Below are positions 52,375 through 61,501 of a stretch of 64,000 bases of DNA, in pieces. A program made the translations under genes and the position numbers. The stretch is from Afipia sp. (GTDB taxonomy: Bacteria > Pseudomonadota > Alphaproteobacteria > Rhizobiales > Xanthobacteraceae). The notes under the pieces are model-generated. The model saw nothing but the letters and a program-made list of their open reading frames with translations, had not been told where the DNA came from and made no database searches. Every line of letters starts with the position of its first letter. The first letter of the stretch is position 1. The stretch is from assembly GCA_017308495.1 (NCBI GenBank), contig JAFKES010000079.1, forward strand, positions 1 through 64,000, given 5' to 3'.

Positions 52375-54787
52375 CGACGACTCCTCTTGCATGCAGCCAG
52401 CGCGTCGGCCAGTCGGGTCCGTCCGTCTGACGAAGTTCAATGATCTTTGCGAGATCGTCTTTTCCGGTCGCGCCAACGAAAGCGAGCGTCACCGGCCCGA
52501 GCGCCATATCGAACAGCCGGCGGCCAATCGGCGACACAACGTAGTATTCCCGCTTTGGAATCGCAGTTGCGACAATCTCAATCTGGCGTTCGTTGAAACC
52601 GATGCGCTCGTAAAACTCACGCGTGCCGGTCTCGCGCGCCGCGCCGTTCGGCAAGCAGATCTTCGTCGGACAGCTCTCTTTCAGGACGTCAATGATGCCG
52701 GAGCGTTCTGCGTCGGAGATTGACTGAGTGGCGAGCACGACCGCGCAATTTGCTTTGCGCAACACCTTAAGCCACTCGCGAATTTTGTCCCGGAATGTCG
52801 GATGCCCGAGCATCAGCCACGCTTCGTCGATGATGATGAGGCTCGGCGCGCCGGAGAGACGCTTCTCGATGCGGCGAAAAAGGTAGAGCAGGATCGGCAC
52901 GAGATTGCGCTCGCCCATGTTCATGAGCTCTTCGATCTCGAAGGTCTGGAACTCTGACATCAACAGACCGTCCTGCTCTGCGTCGAGCAGATAGCCCATC
53001 GGCCCGTCGACCGTATAACTATGCAATGCGTCCTTGATCTCGCGAAGTTGAACGCCGCTGACGAAATCCGACAGCGAACGTCCACGCGCGTTCGCCATCA
53101 GCGCGATCTGGCGCGCAATCGCGTTGCGATGGTCCGGCGTGACTTTCACGCCCTGCAACGTCACGAGCGTCTCGACCCATTCGGCTGCCCACGCGCGATC
53201 CGTATCGTCATCGAGCTCGGCGAGGGGACAGAACGATAGCCCCTCCCCTGCCCCGACGTCATAATGATCGCCGCCCGCTGCCACCGTCAGCGGAAACATC
53301 GAGCGCCCCTTGTCGAAGCAAAAAATTCGCGCCCCCGCATATCGCCGGAATTGCGCCGCGATCAGCGCGAGAAGGGTCGACTTGCCCGATCCTGTCGGGC
53401 CAAATACCAGCGTGTGGCCCACATCGTCGGTGTGCAGGTTCAGCCGGAACGGGGTGGAGCCGGAGGCGACCTGCATCAGAGGCGGCGCTCCCGGCGCATA
53501 GAACGGGCATGGCGCGGTTGGGCTGCCAGACCAAACGGCATTGAGCGGGATGAGGTCCGCCAGATTGCGCGTGCTGATGAGGGGCTCGCGGATGTTGGCG
53601 TACCAGTTGCCCGGCAGCGAGCCGAGGAAGGCCTCTGTGGCGTTCAGGGTCTCGATACGTGCCCCGAATCCTTCCGCTTGAATCAAACGTCGCACCGCTT
53701 CGGCCTTTTCACGCAGACGCCGCTCGTCGGTGTCGAAGATGACAACGACCGGGGTGTAATAGCCGTAGGCGACGAGGCCGGACGACGCCTGACCGATGGC
53801 GTCTTCGGTTTCGGCGACCATCAGAACTGCGTCTTGGTCGATCGACCGAGAATTCGTCTGGAAGAGCTGGTCGAAAAAAGGCCGGACCTTCTGCTGCCAC
53901 TTCTTGCGCGTGCGCTCGAGCCGCGCCCGCGCCTCCTGATCGTCGAGGAACATGAAGCGGCTCGACCAACGATAGGTCAGCGGCATGAGATCGAGGGCGT
54001 TGAGGATGCCAGGCCAACTCTCGGCCGGGAAGCCATCAATCCCAATGACCGCGAGATAACGATCGTCGATGACGGGCGACAATCCGTGATGAAACTCCGC
54101 CGTTACCACGAAATCGAGATACATCGGGATCTCGGGCAGACGGATCGGATGGTTCTCACCCGTAATACAAAAGCGTACGAACTGAAACAGTTCGTCATAG
54201 CGCGCGTGCCGCACGCTTCCCTCGTCATCGACCTCCTGCGTCTGCATCCGCCTGATCGAAAGGACGTTGCCGAGATATTGCTCGACCTCGCGGATTGAGG
54301 TCAGGAATGTCTCTAGGGTCTTGTCGGCAAAGGACGTCGAACGGCTCTCATCGTCGGAATAGACATAGCGTGACAAGCCGGACTTGCGCCGCTCGGGCGG
54401 CCGATAGGTCAGGATCAGCGCGTGCTCACTTTCGAAATGCCCGCTCTCGGCCTCGAATCGGCGGCGACGTTCGTTGTCGATCGCCCGCGTCACCGCGTCC
54501 GGAAAGTGACAGGCCTCGCGCTGAGGATAGGCATGCGCGGGCACGCGCACGGCTTCGACCTGAATCATCCATCCTGATCCGAGGCGGGCGAGCACGGCGT
54601 TGATCAGCCGCGAGACCTCGTTGCGCTCAACATCGGTCGAGCTTTCACTGTCAGGCCCGGCGTAATACCAGCCGGCCATCAGCGAGCCGTCCTTCAGCAG
54701 CAGGACGCCTGGTGCAACAAGACCGGCATAGGGCAAGAGGTCTGCGAAGGACGGTCCGCTGTGCCTGAAATCGCGCAACGCCACCAT
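52349..54787 (-). CDS. trbE: TrbE, VirB4-type ATPase
   Basis: 812 aa from ATG 54787 (VALRDFRHSGPSFADLLPYAG, the family N-terminus); a longer frame upstream overlaps trbD. The CagE/VirB4 N-terminal domain occupies about 1-400. The ATPase domain has Walker A VFGPTGSGKST (near 440-450) and Walker B SLIIIDEAW, with the LATQS motif after it. It energises pilus biogenesis and substrate transfer. It lies between trbD and trbJ in the canonical order. Confidence 0.96.
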   Translation of the reverse strand: MVALRDFRHSGPSFADLLPYAGLVAPGVLLLKDGSLMAGWYYAGPDSESSTDVERNEVSRLINAVLARLGSGWMIQVEAVRVPAHAYPQREACHFPDAVTRAIDNERRRRFEAESGHFESEHALILTYRPPERRKSGLSRYVYSDDESRSTSFADKTLETFLTSIREVEQYLGNVLSIRRMQTQEVDDEGSVRHARYDELFQFVRFCITGENHPIRLPEIPMYLDFVVTAEFHHGLSPVIDDRYLAVIGIDGFPAESWPGILNALDLMPLTYRWSSRFMFLDDQEARARLERTRKKWQQKVRPFFDQLFQTNSRSIDQDAVLMVAETEDAIGQASSGLVAYGYYTPVVVIFDTDERRLREKAEAVRRLIQAEGFGARIETLNATEAFLGSLPGNWYANIREPLISTRNLADLIPLNAVWSGSPTAPCPFYAPGAPPLMQVASGSTPFRLNLHTDDVGHTLVFGPTGSGKSTLLALIAAQFRRYAGARIFCFDKGRSMFPLTVAAGGDHYDVGAGEGLSFCPLAELDDDTDRAWAAEWVETLVTLQGVKVTPDHRNAIARQIALMANARGRSLSDFVSGVQLREIKDALHSYTVDGPMGYLLDAEQDGLLMSEFQTFEIEELMNMGERNLVPILLYLFRRIEKRLSGAPSLIIIDEAWLMLGHPTFRDKIREWLKVLRKANCAVVLATQSISDAERSGIIDVLKESCPTKICLPNGAARETGTREFYERIGFNERQIEIVATAIPKREYYVVSPIGRRLFDMALGPVTLAFVGATGKDDLAKIIELRQTDGPDWPTRWLHARGVVDADTLLSA

Positions 54788-54795
54788 CGCCGGCC

Positions 54796-55095
54796 TCAGT
54801 ATTTTCGCCAGGGCGTGGACGTCGGCCGATAGTGCGACCGGTAGCGGATATGCCGCAAATAGACATGCCGCATCATCGGATCGAGCTTCGCCATCATGCG
54901 CAGAACGCCGACGATGCCGCTCCACACCAAGAGTCCCAGCAGAACGGAGAACCAGGTCAGGACCACAAAGATTAGAATGACGGCGGCTAGCCCGGTCATC
55001 AGCACGAGTTCGCGGTCCGCACCCAGCAGTAGGTTCGGACGCGACAGCGCGCGATGGATCCGCGAGTGATGGAGATTGGAGAACGGCTCAGCCAT
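54796..55095 (-). CDS. trbD: TrbD, VirB3-type membrane protein
   Basis: 99 aa from ATG 55095, overlapping the trbC end by eight bases. The N-terminus [22 protein letters not shown] is typical of TrbD/VirB3. Two close hydrophobic helices follow (about 32-70), then a basic tail ([13 protein letters not shown]). It is an inner-membrane T4SS component working with TrbE. Confidence 0.93.
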   Translation of the reverse strand: MAEPFSNLHHSRIHRALSRPNLLLGADRELVLMTGLAAVILIFVVLTWFSVLLGLLVWSGIVGVLRMMAKLDPMMRHVYLRHIRYRSHYRPTSTPWRKY

Positions 55096-55447
55096 GCGGA
55101 AGGGCCCCCGGCTCGCTGGCCTCGACCGTACCGATCGATGCGCCAGACGCGCCGAACAGACCGACGATCTGCGTGGCGCCAAGCAAGATGCCGGCGACCA
55201 GGACGACGTACATTAGCCGCCGCGCGAAATCGTTGAGCTCGCCGCCGAAAATGAGCATGCCGCCGGCGACCGCGACCGCCGCCAGCGCGATGAAGCCGGC
55301 GACAGGACCGGTGATCGATTGCTGAATCTGCTGGAGCGGACCTTCCCAAGGCAGGCCCCCTCCCCCGCCCGCCAATGCGGGTTGCACAGCGAGCGACAGC
55401 GCGACACATGTGAGGAGACCAAGTGCTAGGCGACGTTCAGGCGACAC
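55088..55447 (-). CDS. trbC: TrbC, conjugative pilin precursor
   Basis: 119 aa from GTG 55447, with GAGGAG four bases upstream and overlap with the trbB end. A long signal peptide (about 1-26, ending PALAGGGGG) precedes two hydrophobic segments (about 46-65 and 77-98). This is the VirB2/TrbC pilin layout. The [19 protein letters not shown] tail is longer than a mature pilin end and would be trimmed, by analogy with RP4, by TraF. Confidence 0.9.
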   Translation of the reverse strand: MSPERRLALGLLTCVALSLAVQPALAGGGGGLPWEGPLQQIQQSITGPVAGFIALAAVAVAGGMLIFGGELNDFARRLMYVVLVAGILLGATQIVGLFGASGASIGTVEASEPGALPHG

Positions 55448-56399
55448 GTTGCTCCTCCTCGCGGCAAGATTGGATTCGATATTCACCGTGAGCGAAGCCC
55501 TCGACGTGAAGGATGTCGCGCACGATGCGGCCACGCGCGGTCTTCTCGATCGAGACAATCAGGTCCACGGCTTCGCCGATGACGGCTTGCATCTGCTGCT
55601 GACTTGCTTCGGCTGTGAGCTGCTCAAGCCGTGTCAGCGCGGACATCGCCGAATTCGCATGAACTGTGGTGATGCCGCCGGGGTGGCCGGTGTTCCAACT
55701 TTTTAGCAGCGTCAGCGCAGCGCCGTCCCTGACCTCGCCAACAATGATGCGGTCGGGACGCAATCGCATCGTCGACTTCAACAGCCGGCCCATATCGATC
55801 GTATCGGTCGTATGAAGCGCTACGGCATTGTCGGCGACGCATTGCAACTCGGCCGTGTCCTCGAGGATCACGATGCGATGCTCCGGCGCGGAGGCGACCA
55901 TCTCTGCGATTACTGCGTTGGTGAGCGTGGTTTTGCCGGAGCCTGTGCCGCCCGAGATCACGATGTTCATCCGCGAGGTCACAGCGTTGCGGATCATGCG
56001 TGCCTGATGCTCTGTCATGATCCGATCGCGCACATAGGCGACGAGTGGGATCACCTGCGACGCGCGCCGACGAATAGCAAAGGTCGGTCCGGACACGACC
56101 GGCGGCAGCAGTCCTTCGAAACGATGTGCGCCGATCGGCAACTCACCGGAGACGATCGGACGTTCGTCGTCGACCTCGGAATTGAGCGCATGGGCGACGC
56201 TGCCGATGATGATCTCGGCCGCGGCGTTGCTCATCTGACCGACGCGGGCGATGCCCTGCCCGAGGCGCTCAACAAACAGATGCCCGTCGGGATTGCACAT
56301 GACCTCGACGACGCTCGGATCGTCGAGCGCCGTGCAGATCGTGTCGCCGAGCGCCTCTTGCAGCTTGCGGACGAGACGCGGATGAGAGCGCAGTTGCAC
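55437..56399 (-). CDS. trbB: TrbB, VirB11-type secretion ATPase
   Basis: 320 aa from GTG 56399, with GGAGG six bases upstream. Family blocks are [23 protein letters not shown] near the N-terminus, Walker [13 protein letters not shown] near 150, the Asp box [11 protein letters not shown], Walker [14 protein letters not shown] and the His box [13 protein letters not shown]. It forms a hexameric ring at the inner membrane. It is the first trb gene after traI. Confidence 0.96.
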   Translation of the reverse strand: MQLRSHPRLVRKLQEALGDTICTALDDPSVVEVMCNPDGHLFVERLGQGIARVGQMSNAAAEIIIGSVAHALNSEVDDERPIVSGELPIGAHRFEGLLPPVVSGPTFAIRRRASQVIPLVAYVRDRIMTEHQARMIRNAVTSRMNIVISGGTGSGKTTLTNAVIAEMVASAPEHRIVILEDTAELQCVADNAVALHTTDTIDMGRLLKSTMRLRPDRIIVGEVRDGAALTLLKSWNTGHPGGITTVHANSAMSALTRLEQLTAEASQQQMQAVIGEAVDLIVSIEKTARGRIVRDILHVEGFAHGEYRIQSCREEEQRVA

Positions 56400-56414
56400 C
56401 GAACGCCTCCCGCC

Positions 56415-57041
56415 CTACGCCGCAGAGCGGCGCAGGCCGCCTAGGTCGGATCGGTAGCCCGGCGGCCGCACCGATGCGAAGCTGGCGTCATCGGCCGGAA
56501 GCGCGCCGGCAATGCTGAGCGTCTCGCCAATCATCCGCGGTTCGCCGAGCCGCCGCATCGGCCAATGGGCGCGGTTCAGTAGCCGCTCGAAGCGCACGTC
56601 CGTCGCTGTGACGATCTCGCGGTAGCCCTCCCCCATCGACCATTCGATGATGGCGGCGAACAGCGTCAACGTCGCGTGGTGCAGGCCGCGCGCCGCCACC
56701 GCCTCAGTCGCGCCAGTGTCGACACAGAAGCGAGAGCTCTCGATCATCCCCGGATGCGCGTCGAGGCGCCCGCCGGCCAAGAGCTGTGGGAAGGCATCGG
56801 CCAGCATGGTCGGGCCAGTCGCCGGCAGGAGCCGGGCACACCCCAGCACCGGCCCCCGCTCGGCGACCACGAGGATGTACACCGGGTTCAGCTCGTCGAA
56901 TCGGTCGGTCTCAACGCCGTCCGCGATCTCAACATCCCAACCCAACCGTCCGCCGAACACCCTCGCCCTCAGACGGTGCATTTCGGTGAGCAGCGCGCCG
57001 AACGCGCCTTTGTCTTCCGGCCTGATCGCAATCGCCCGCAT
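56415..57041 (-). CDS. traI: TraI, acyl-homoserine-lactone synthase
   Basis: 208 aa from ATG 57041; Ti TraI has 212. LuxI-family residues include RLRARVFGGRLGWDV (Arg, Phe, Trp), then DRFDELNPVYILV and GCARLLPATGPTML, with SSRFCVD further on. IVTATDVRFERLLNRAHWPMRRLGEP closes the core. It makes the AHL read by TraR, probably a 3-oxo-C8-like signal by similarity; acyl length cannot be read from sequence. It heads the traI-trb operon under the tra box at 57109, giving positive feedback. Confidence 0.95.
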   Translation of the reverse strand: MRAIAIRPEDKGAFGALLTEMHRLRARVFGGRLGWDVEIADGVETDRFDELNPVYILVVAERGPVLGCARLLPATGPTMLADAFPQLLAGGRLDAHPGMIESSRFCVDTGATEAVAARGLHHATLTLFAAIIEWSMGEGYREIVTATDVRFERLLNRAHWPMRRLGEPRMIGETLSIAGALPADDASFASVRPPGYRSDLGGLRRSAA

Positions 57042-57097
57042 CGTGTTGCCCCCGCCATTCACTTCGATCTCAGGCGACAAGACGAACACGCGGGTTT

Positions 57098-57112
57098 CGG
57101 TCTGTCAGACCG
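57098..57112. promoter_or_regulatory. Odd palindrome overlapping the traI tra box
   Basis: CGGTCTG-T-CAGACCG, 7-bp perfect arms around one base. Its right arm runs into the first four bases of the tra box at 57109, so two proteins could compete or cooperate here. No matching site was seen at the other two tra boxes. Confidence 0.4.
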
Positions 57113-57126
57113 TCGAATCCGACAGG
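57109..57126. promoter_or_regulatory. Candidate tra box for traI-trb
   Basis: ACCGTCGAATCCGACAGG, dyad core GTCG-AATC-CGAC. It is identical to the site at 57205 in 17 of 18 bases. Its centre is 76 bp upstream of the traI start. The reverse complement resembles LuxR boxes (CTGTCGGATTCGACGG). Confidence 0.75.
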
Positions 57127-57204
57127 TATGCTGCGCTGAGTCGCACGAGAGGACGCCGAGCGTTGACGGCGCGGCGCCGTCCAGCTGAAAGGTGACACCG
57201 CAAA

Positions 57205-57222
57205 CCCGTCGAATCCGACAGG
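57205..57222. promoter_or_regulatory. Candidate tra box facing repA
   Basis: CCCGTCGAATCCGACAGG, the most symmetrical of the three sites. It lies 96 bp from its twin, about nine helical turns, and about 220 bp before repA. On Ti plasmids TraR at this position raises repABC expression and copy number. Confidence 0.72.
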
Positions 57223-57380
57223 CCGCCTTGCGGCGAGGGAACACTCCGCACATACGCAGTAAGCGATTGAGATATAGGGCAGTCATGGAGACGCTCGGCT
57301 GGTCGACCGACGGCGTCACGCCGAGCGATTAAGGTTTCGTTAACCCTATTCTCCTTGCCACGCCGGGAGAATCGCACATA

Positions 57381-57420
57381 CTGGCGCTAAATTGGGTTAG
57401 GTGCCGCATTCTGGCGCTAT
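57381..57420 (+). promoter_or_regulatory. Direct repeats before repA
   Basis: CTGGCGCTA occurs twice, at 57381-57389 and 57411-57419, with a 30-bp period, ending 23 bases before the repA start. They are candidate RepA/RepB autoregulatory operator elements; the assignment rests on position only. Confidence 0.4.
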
Positions 57421-57442
57421 TTTATTCTCGGAGTCGATTAAA

Positions 57443-58645
57443 ATGGGTGCGCTTCCACCTTTCGAGTTTGACGAGAAGATCTTGGCCCAGGGCGCTGAGA
57501 TCTCCCGCCGTCTCGACCAGCTTCGGAACGAAAAATTCCCTCCCGACGCCAAGAAGACGCTTCGGCGTTTCCCAATGGCGGAGGTCGCTCACTATCTCGG
57601 AATCAGCTCCAATAACCTGAAACGACTTCATTTGGAGGGCAAAGGACCAGAACCTCAGCAGGAAACCGGAGGACGACGGTTCTATACAGCCGAGCAAATG
57701 ACGGAACTTCGTCACTACCTCGATAAAAACGGACGGTCCGATGCCAAGCAATACGTCCCGTGGCGCAAGCCTGGCGAGAAGCTTCAAGTCATCGCGGTCG
57801 TTAACTTTAAGGGTGGCTCCGGAAAAACAACGACGGCCGCACATCTCGCTCAGCACCTTGCATTGACGGGCCATCGCGTGCTCGCGATTGATCTCGACCC
57901 GCAAGCATCGCTTTCGGCTCTTCACGGTTTCCAACCCGAGCTTGACGGCAACCCCTCTCTCTTTGACGCGATCCGATACGATGACCAGCGTCGGCCGATC
58001 GCCGACATCATCTCTCCCACGAATTTTCCGCTCTTGGAGATCATCCCAGCCAATCTCGAGCTGCAAGAATTCGAGTTTGAAACGCCTGTGGCGATGCAAG
58101 ATGAAAACCCGGAAATACAAATCCAGGGCAAACGATTCTACAACCGGCTAGGCCACTCGCTGTCGGAGATCGATGACCGTGTGGACGTTGTCGTGATCGA
58201 TTGTCCCCCTCAACTCGGATTTCTAACCCTCACCGCCCTCACCGCCTCGACATCTGTGCTCGTGACGGTTCATCCGCAGATGCTGGATTTGATGTCGATG
58301 AGCCAGTTCCTGCTCATGCTCGGCTCCTTCGTCAAAAACCTCAGAAAAAGCGGGGCGCCGGTCAAGATCGATTGGTTCCGATACCTGATCACTCGGTACG
58401 AGCCTACCGACGTGCCGCAAGCTCAGATGCTCGGCTTCATGCAGTCGATGCTGGTCGAGGAAATCTTGAAGAACCCGATGCTGAAGTCCACGGCGGTTTC
58501 GGACGCGGGTCTGACGAAGCAAACGCTGTACGAGGTTGAGAAAGCAAGCTTCAACCGCGAGACCTACGACCGCGCGATCGAAGCCCTCGACGCTGTCAAT
58601 TTCGAGATTCAAGGCCTGATCCATCGTGCATGGGGGAGGCTATGA
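57443..58645 (+). CDS. repA: RepA, ParA-family partition ATPase and autorepressor
   Basis: 400 aa from ATG 57443; a GTG at 57401 would add 14 residues lying among the repeats. The N-terminal HTH region has FPMAEVAHYLGISSNNLKRL, and the deviant Walker A is FKGGSGKTTTAAHLAQ. Later ParA blocks are AIDLDPQASLSALHG and DVVVIDCPPQLGFLTLTAL. Length is standard. With RepB and parS it segregates the plasmid, and it represses the repABC operon. Confidence 0.96.
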   Translation: MGALPPFEFDEKILAQGAEISRRLDQLRNEKFPPDAKKTLRRFPMAEVAHYLGISSNNLKRLHLEGKGPEPQQETGGRRFYTAEQMTELRHYLDKNGRSDAKQYVPWRKPGEKLQVIAVVNFKGGSGKTTTAAHLAQHLALTGHRVLAIDLDPQASLSALHGFQPELDGNPSLFDAIRYDDQRRPIADIISPTNFPLLEIIPANLELQEFEFETPVAMQDENPEIQIQGKRFYNRLGHSLSEIDDRVDVVVIDCPPQLGFLTLTALTASTSVLVTVHPQMLDLMSMSQFLLMLGSFVKNLRKSGAPVKIDWFRYLITRYEPTDVPQAQMLGFMQSMLVEEILKNPMLKSTAVSDAGLTKQTLYEVEKASFNRETYDRAIEALDAVNFEIQGLIHRAWGRL

Positions 58646-58646
58646 T

Positions 58647-58662
58647 GTTGACTGCCGTCAAA
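58647..58662. other. Candidate parS centromere site
   Basis: GTTGACTGCCGTCAAA matches the repABC parS pattern GTT-N2-C-N-GC-N-G-N2-AAC at every fixed base except the last. The core TTGAC-TGCC-GTCAA is a perfect dyad. It lies one base after repA, in the repA-repB gap, where Ti-type plasmids carry parS. Confidence 0.72.
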
Positions 58663-58717
58663 ACCTGGAAAAAGAGAGGGATTTTCAACCTGATAGCCGA
58701 ATTCAGGAGATCTGCCG

Positions 58718-59713
58718 ATGGCTCGTAAGAACCCCTTCGCCAAACTCCTGGATGCTGATGCCCGGCCGGCGGATCACGCTGCTGTCGAGTATGCCGCCAA
58801 AGGCGCATCACGCACGATCCTGAGCACGCTAGACGAGATGGCAGCGCGCGCCGACCAACTGGCAGCCGGCGAGGCAATCGTCGAGATCGACCCAAACCTG
58901 GTCGACCCATCGTTCGTCCGCGATCGCAGAGCCGAGGACGAGAAGGAGTTCGAAGAGCTCCTAGAGGCAATCCGCGAGAACGGTCAGAACTCACCGATTC
59001 AGGTCCGCCCTCACCCAAGGTCGCCCGGGCGCTACATGGCTGTGTTTGGCCACCGCCGCATCCGTGTCGCAAAGACGCTTGGTCGCAAAGTGCGAGCCGT
59101 GGTGAAGGAGATCGCGGACCGCGAGCACATCATCACGCTGGGACAAGAGAACTCTGCGCGCGCTGACGTGCCGTTTATCGAACGTGCGCTGTTTGCCGCC
59201 GACGTAGCGCGCCTTAAGCATGACGAGGACAACTCCATCGTTCTGAAGGCCCTATCCGTCGACCGGCAGACACTGTCCAAGATGCTGTCCGTGGCGAGTC
59301 TTCCTGCCGCCGTGCTGGAGGCTATCGGTGAGGCCAAGGGCGTCGGACGCGATCGCTGGTATGAGCTCAAACTGCTGATGGACAAGCCGTCCAATCACGA
59401 TCTTGCGGTCGATGTGATCGGTGAAGACGCTTTCCGGGATCTCTCCAGCGAAAGCCGTTTCGATTGGCTCGTCCAGCGTCTCAAAGCGGGTCGGCCGACG
59501 AAGCGAAAGCGATCTGCGACGGAGAAGCGCAAATGGGTGCCCGCCAATAGCTCGATGTCCGCTGAAATAATCGCGTACACGAGACGCTTCACCCTTGCAA
59601 TCAAAGCCAAGGGCGCAGAGGCGCGTGAGTTCGGCAACTACCTCTCAGAGCACCTGGACCGCCTTTACGAGGCGTTCCAGCAGGACTCGGCACACAGCAG
59701 AAAGGAACCGTAA
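58718..59713 (+). CDS. repB: RepB, ParB-family centromere-binding protein
   Basis: 331 aa. The N-terminus is RKNPFAKLLDAD. The ParB domain has ENGQNSPIQVRPHPRSPGRYMAVFGHRRIRVAKTLGR with the GHRR motif, then ENSARADVPFIERA. The central HTH region includes LSVDRQTLSKMLSVA and the C-terminal dimerisation helix ends FQQDSAHSRKEP. It binds parS and acts with RepA. It is 72 bases from repA in the same operon. Confidence 0.95.
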   Translation: MARKNPFAKLLDADARPADHAAVEYAAKGASRTILSTLDEMAARADQLAAGEAIVEIDPNLVDPSFVRDRRAEDEKEFEELLEAIRENGQNSPIQVRPHPRSPGRYMAVFGHRRIRVAKTLGRKVRAVVKEIADREHIITLGQENSARADVPFIERALFAADVARLKHDEDNSIVLKALSVDRQTLSKMLSVASLPAAVLEAIGEAKGVGRDRWYELKLLMDKPSNHDLAVDVIGEDAFRDLSSESRFDWLVQRLKAGRPTKRKRSATEKRKWVPANSSMSAEIIAYTRRFTLAIKAKGAEAREFGNYLSEHLDRLYEAFQQDSAHSRKEP

Positions 59714-59721
59714 CCGCAAAA

Positions 59722-59770
59722 GAAAAAGGCCCCCGAAACAAATTCCGGAAGCCCTTCTCACAGATTGACA
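59722..59770 (-). ncRNA. ctRNA, antisense inhibitor of repC
   Basis: The repB-repC gap of repABC plasmids encodes a small counter-transcribed RNA. On the minus strand there is TTGACT (59804-59799), a 17-bp spacer and GATTCT (59781-59776). Transcription from about 59770 would end in the hairpin GGCTTCCG / CGGGGGCC (59753-59728, two G-U pairs), followed by TTTTTCTTTT. The product would be about 48 nt, as in related plasmids. It sets copy number by blocking repC expression and is the incompatibility determinant. Confidence 0.75.
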
Positions 59771-59990
59771 CCTAGAGAATCGCATTTCCGCGAATCGCAG
59801 TCAAGAGTCTCCAAGCGTCACGACGTCGTTTTCGGCGAGCTGATTTCTTTTGCCTAGCGATAGGTGAAGGAAATGGACAGAAATTTTGTGACGCCGCCCT
59901 ACGGGTGGCGAACGACGTCGCTTGCCCAAACGTCCAATGCAGCGCTCGATCGACGAGTAATATCCGCTGTCGAAGCCAGCGGAGGCGGCC

Positions 59991-61493
59991 ATGAATAAAC
60001 ACGCCGCCGGCCTGCGCAAATCATCGTTGGAATCTCTCGGCGGCCAGCAGCTCGCCCGCGGCTTCCGCGAGGGCACCGACGCTTACGTGGTCTCTCGCAC
60101 GGGAGCGCTGCGCGTGGCGAAGCGTGCTGCGGCGGCGATGGGCCTGAAGGCTGCGAAGATCGCGCTGATCGACCAGCTTTTCGCGGCCTCTAAGCCGGGA
60201 GATTGGGGCGTTCCGGGCCAGGCACCGATCGTGTGGCCATCCAATGCCAGCTTGGCGCGCGGCCTTGGGGTATCCGTCTCAACGCTGAAGCACCACCTCA
60301 AGGGCCTCGTGCAGGCCCGCCTCATCACCTACAGCGACCATCCAACCTACCAGCGACGTGGCCGCCGCGACGCCGCCGGCAAGATCGTCGAGGCCTATGG
60401 CATCGATCTGTCGCCGATCGCGGCACGCTTCGCAGAGCTGACCGACATGGCCGAGGCGGCCGAGTACCAGGCTCGTGAATGGAAGCGCCATTCCTACCGC
60501 CGCACGGTGCTCCGCAAGGAGATCCAGTCGCTGATCCTCAGCGCCACCCAGCACAAGCTGCCGGGCCCGTGGAGCCATCACCAAGCGCGCCTGGACGTTC
60601 TGAGGGAGCAGAGGCCGGCTGGTCTTGATGAGTTGGTCGCCCAGGTCGAGGGGCTCGAGGAGCTTCTGGAGGCTGTGGAGGAGGCCTACCAGACGGGATT
60701 TGAGGAACAAAATTTCAATACCGCGGTATCAAAATTTCGGCCCCTACAAACTACAGCCGAATCCCTTAACTCTGAAAAAAGTAATCAAAACCCTGAACAG
60801 CGTCGCGCTAACGCGCGACAAATTCTTTCCCCGGAGGCCTTCGGCCTTTCAGCCGAAAAAAAGTCTGACGCTGATTCTGCGCCCCGACAATCGACAAAAC
60901 TGGCCTCTAGAGCCCTGGAAGAGGATGTTCAGTTCATTTCCTTGCCACTGATGCAGTCGGCCTGCCCGGCGGTTGAGCAATACGTCCCAGGCGCCTTCGC
61001 GGATTGGCGGACATTGCGCGAGGCGGGCCGGACGCTGTGCGTCTCGGTCGGCATCAACCCGCAGGTCTGGCAGGAGGCAGTCGGCATCCTGGGGCCTGAT
61101 CTGGCGGTCGCCGCGGTCGCCGTCACCGTGCAAAAATCGGAGCTCGGCGCCGTGTACAAGCCTGGGGCATATCTGCGCACGCTGGCGCAGCGGGGCCGGG
61201 ACGGCAAATTGCACATCAGCCGGTCGCTATTTGCCTTGGCCAAGTCCGGTCAGGCGGCCGATATCGGCGACGATATGGGGTCGTTGGAAACGCCGGAGTT
61301 TCCGGCGATGGGCTCGATTGCCTACACACACTGGCGGGATGTGGTCCGCAATAACGCTCCAGCGCCGGCACCTGACTGCGACACCGTTGCCCGCGCGTTC
61401 CGCGGCTGGGCAAAGACCCGCGGCATCGACCTCACGGCGCCGAATATCGAGAAGGTGTTCGCCGGATTCTGCAAGAAGTGGAGGGTGAATTGA
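59991..61493 (+). CDS. repC: RepC, replication initiator
   Basis: 500 aa; most RepC proteins have 400-450. ATG 59991 follows GGAGG. The N-terminal initiator domain includes RTGALRVAKRAAAAMGL and KIALIDQLFAAS, then a winged-helix region SNASLARGLGVSVSTLKHHLKGL. The C-terminal domain has GINPQVWQEAVGILGPDLAVAAVAVTVQK and YKPGAYLRTLAQRG, as in the family. The surplus length is an A+T-rich polar linker (about 230-320, Asn/Glu/Ser rich) that coincides with the candidate oriV. Initiation of replication is expected inside its own gene. Confidence 0.95.
   Translation: MNKHAAGLRKSSLESLGGQQLARGFREGTDAYVVSRTGALRVAKRAAAAMGLKAAKIALIDQLFAASKPGDWGVPGQAPIVWPSNASLARGLGVSVSTLKHHLKGLVQARLITYSDHPTYQRRGRRDAAGKIVEAYGIDLSPIAARFAELTDMAEAAEYQAREWKRHSYRRTVLRKEIQSLILSATQHKLPGPWSHHQARLDVLREQRPAGLDELVAQVEGLEELLEAVEEAYQTGFEEQNFNTAVSKFRPLQTTAESLNSEKSNQNPEQRRANARQILSPEAFGLSAEKKSDADSAPRQSTKLASRALEEDVQFISLPLMQSACPAVEQYVPGAFADWRTLREAGRTLCVSVGINPQVWQEAVGILGPDLAVAAVAVTVQKSELGAVYKPGAYLRTLAQRGRDGKLHISRSLFALAKSGQAADIGDDMGSLETPEFPAMGSIAYTHWRDVVRNNAPAPAPDCDTVARAFRGWAKTRGIDLTAPNIEKVFAGFCKKWRVN
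60700..60800. other. Candidate oriV inside repC
   Basis: The A+T content rises sharply within repC. At its start the 12-bp palindrome ATACCGCGGTAT (60718-60729) is flanked by two identical 9-mers CAAAATTTC (60708-60716 and 60730-60738). An A+T-rich tract to about 60800 (CTGAAAAAAGTAATCAAAACC) follows. RepC-type origins lie in an A+T-rich segment with dyad symmetry in the middle of repC. Confidence 0.7.
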
Positions 61494-61501
61494 CGCCCGG
61501 C

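Noticed and set aside
57323..57345. GGTTTCGTTAACC as a parS or integrase site
   Set aside because: Dyad is short and does not fit the repABC parS pattern; the site at 58647 fits far better.
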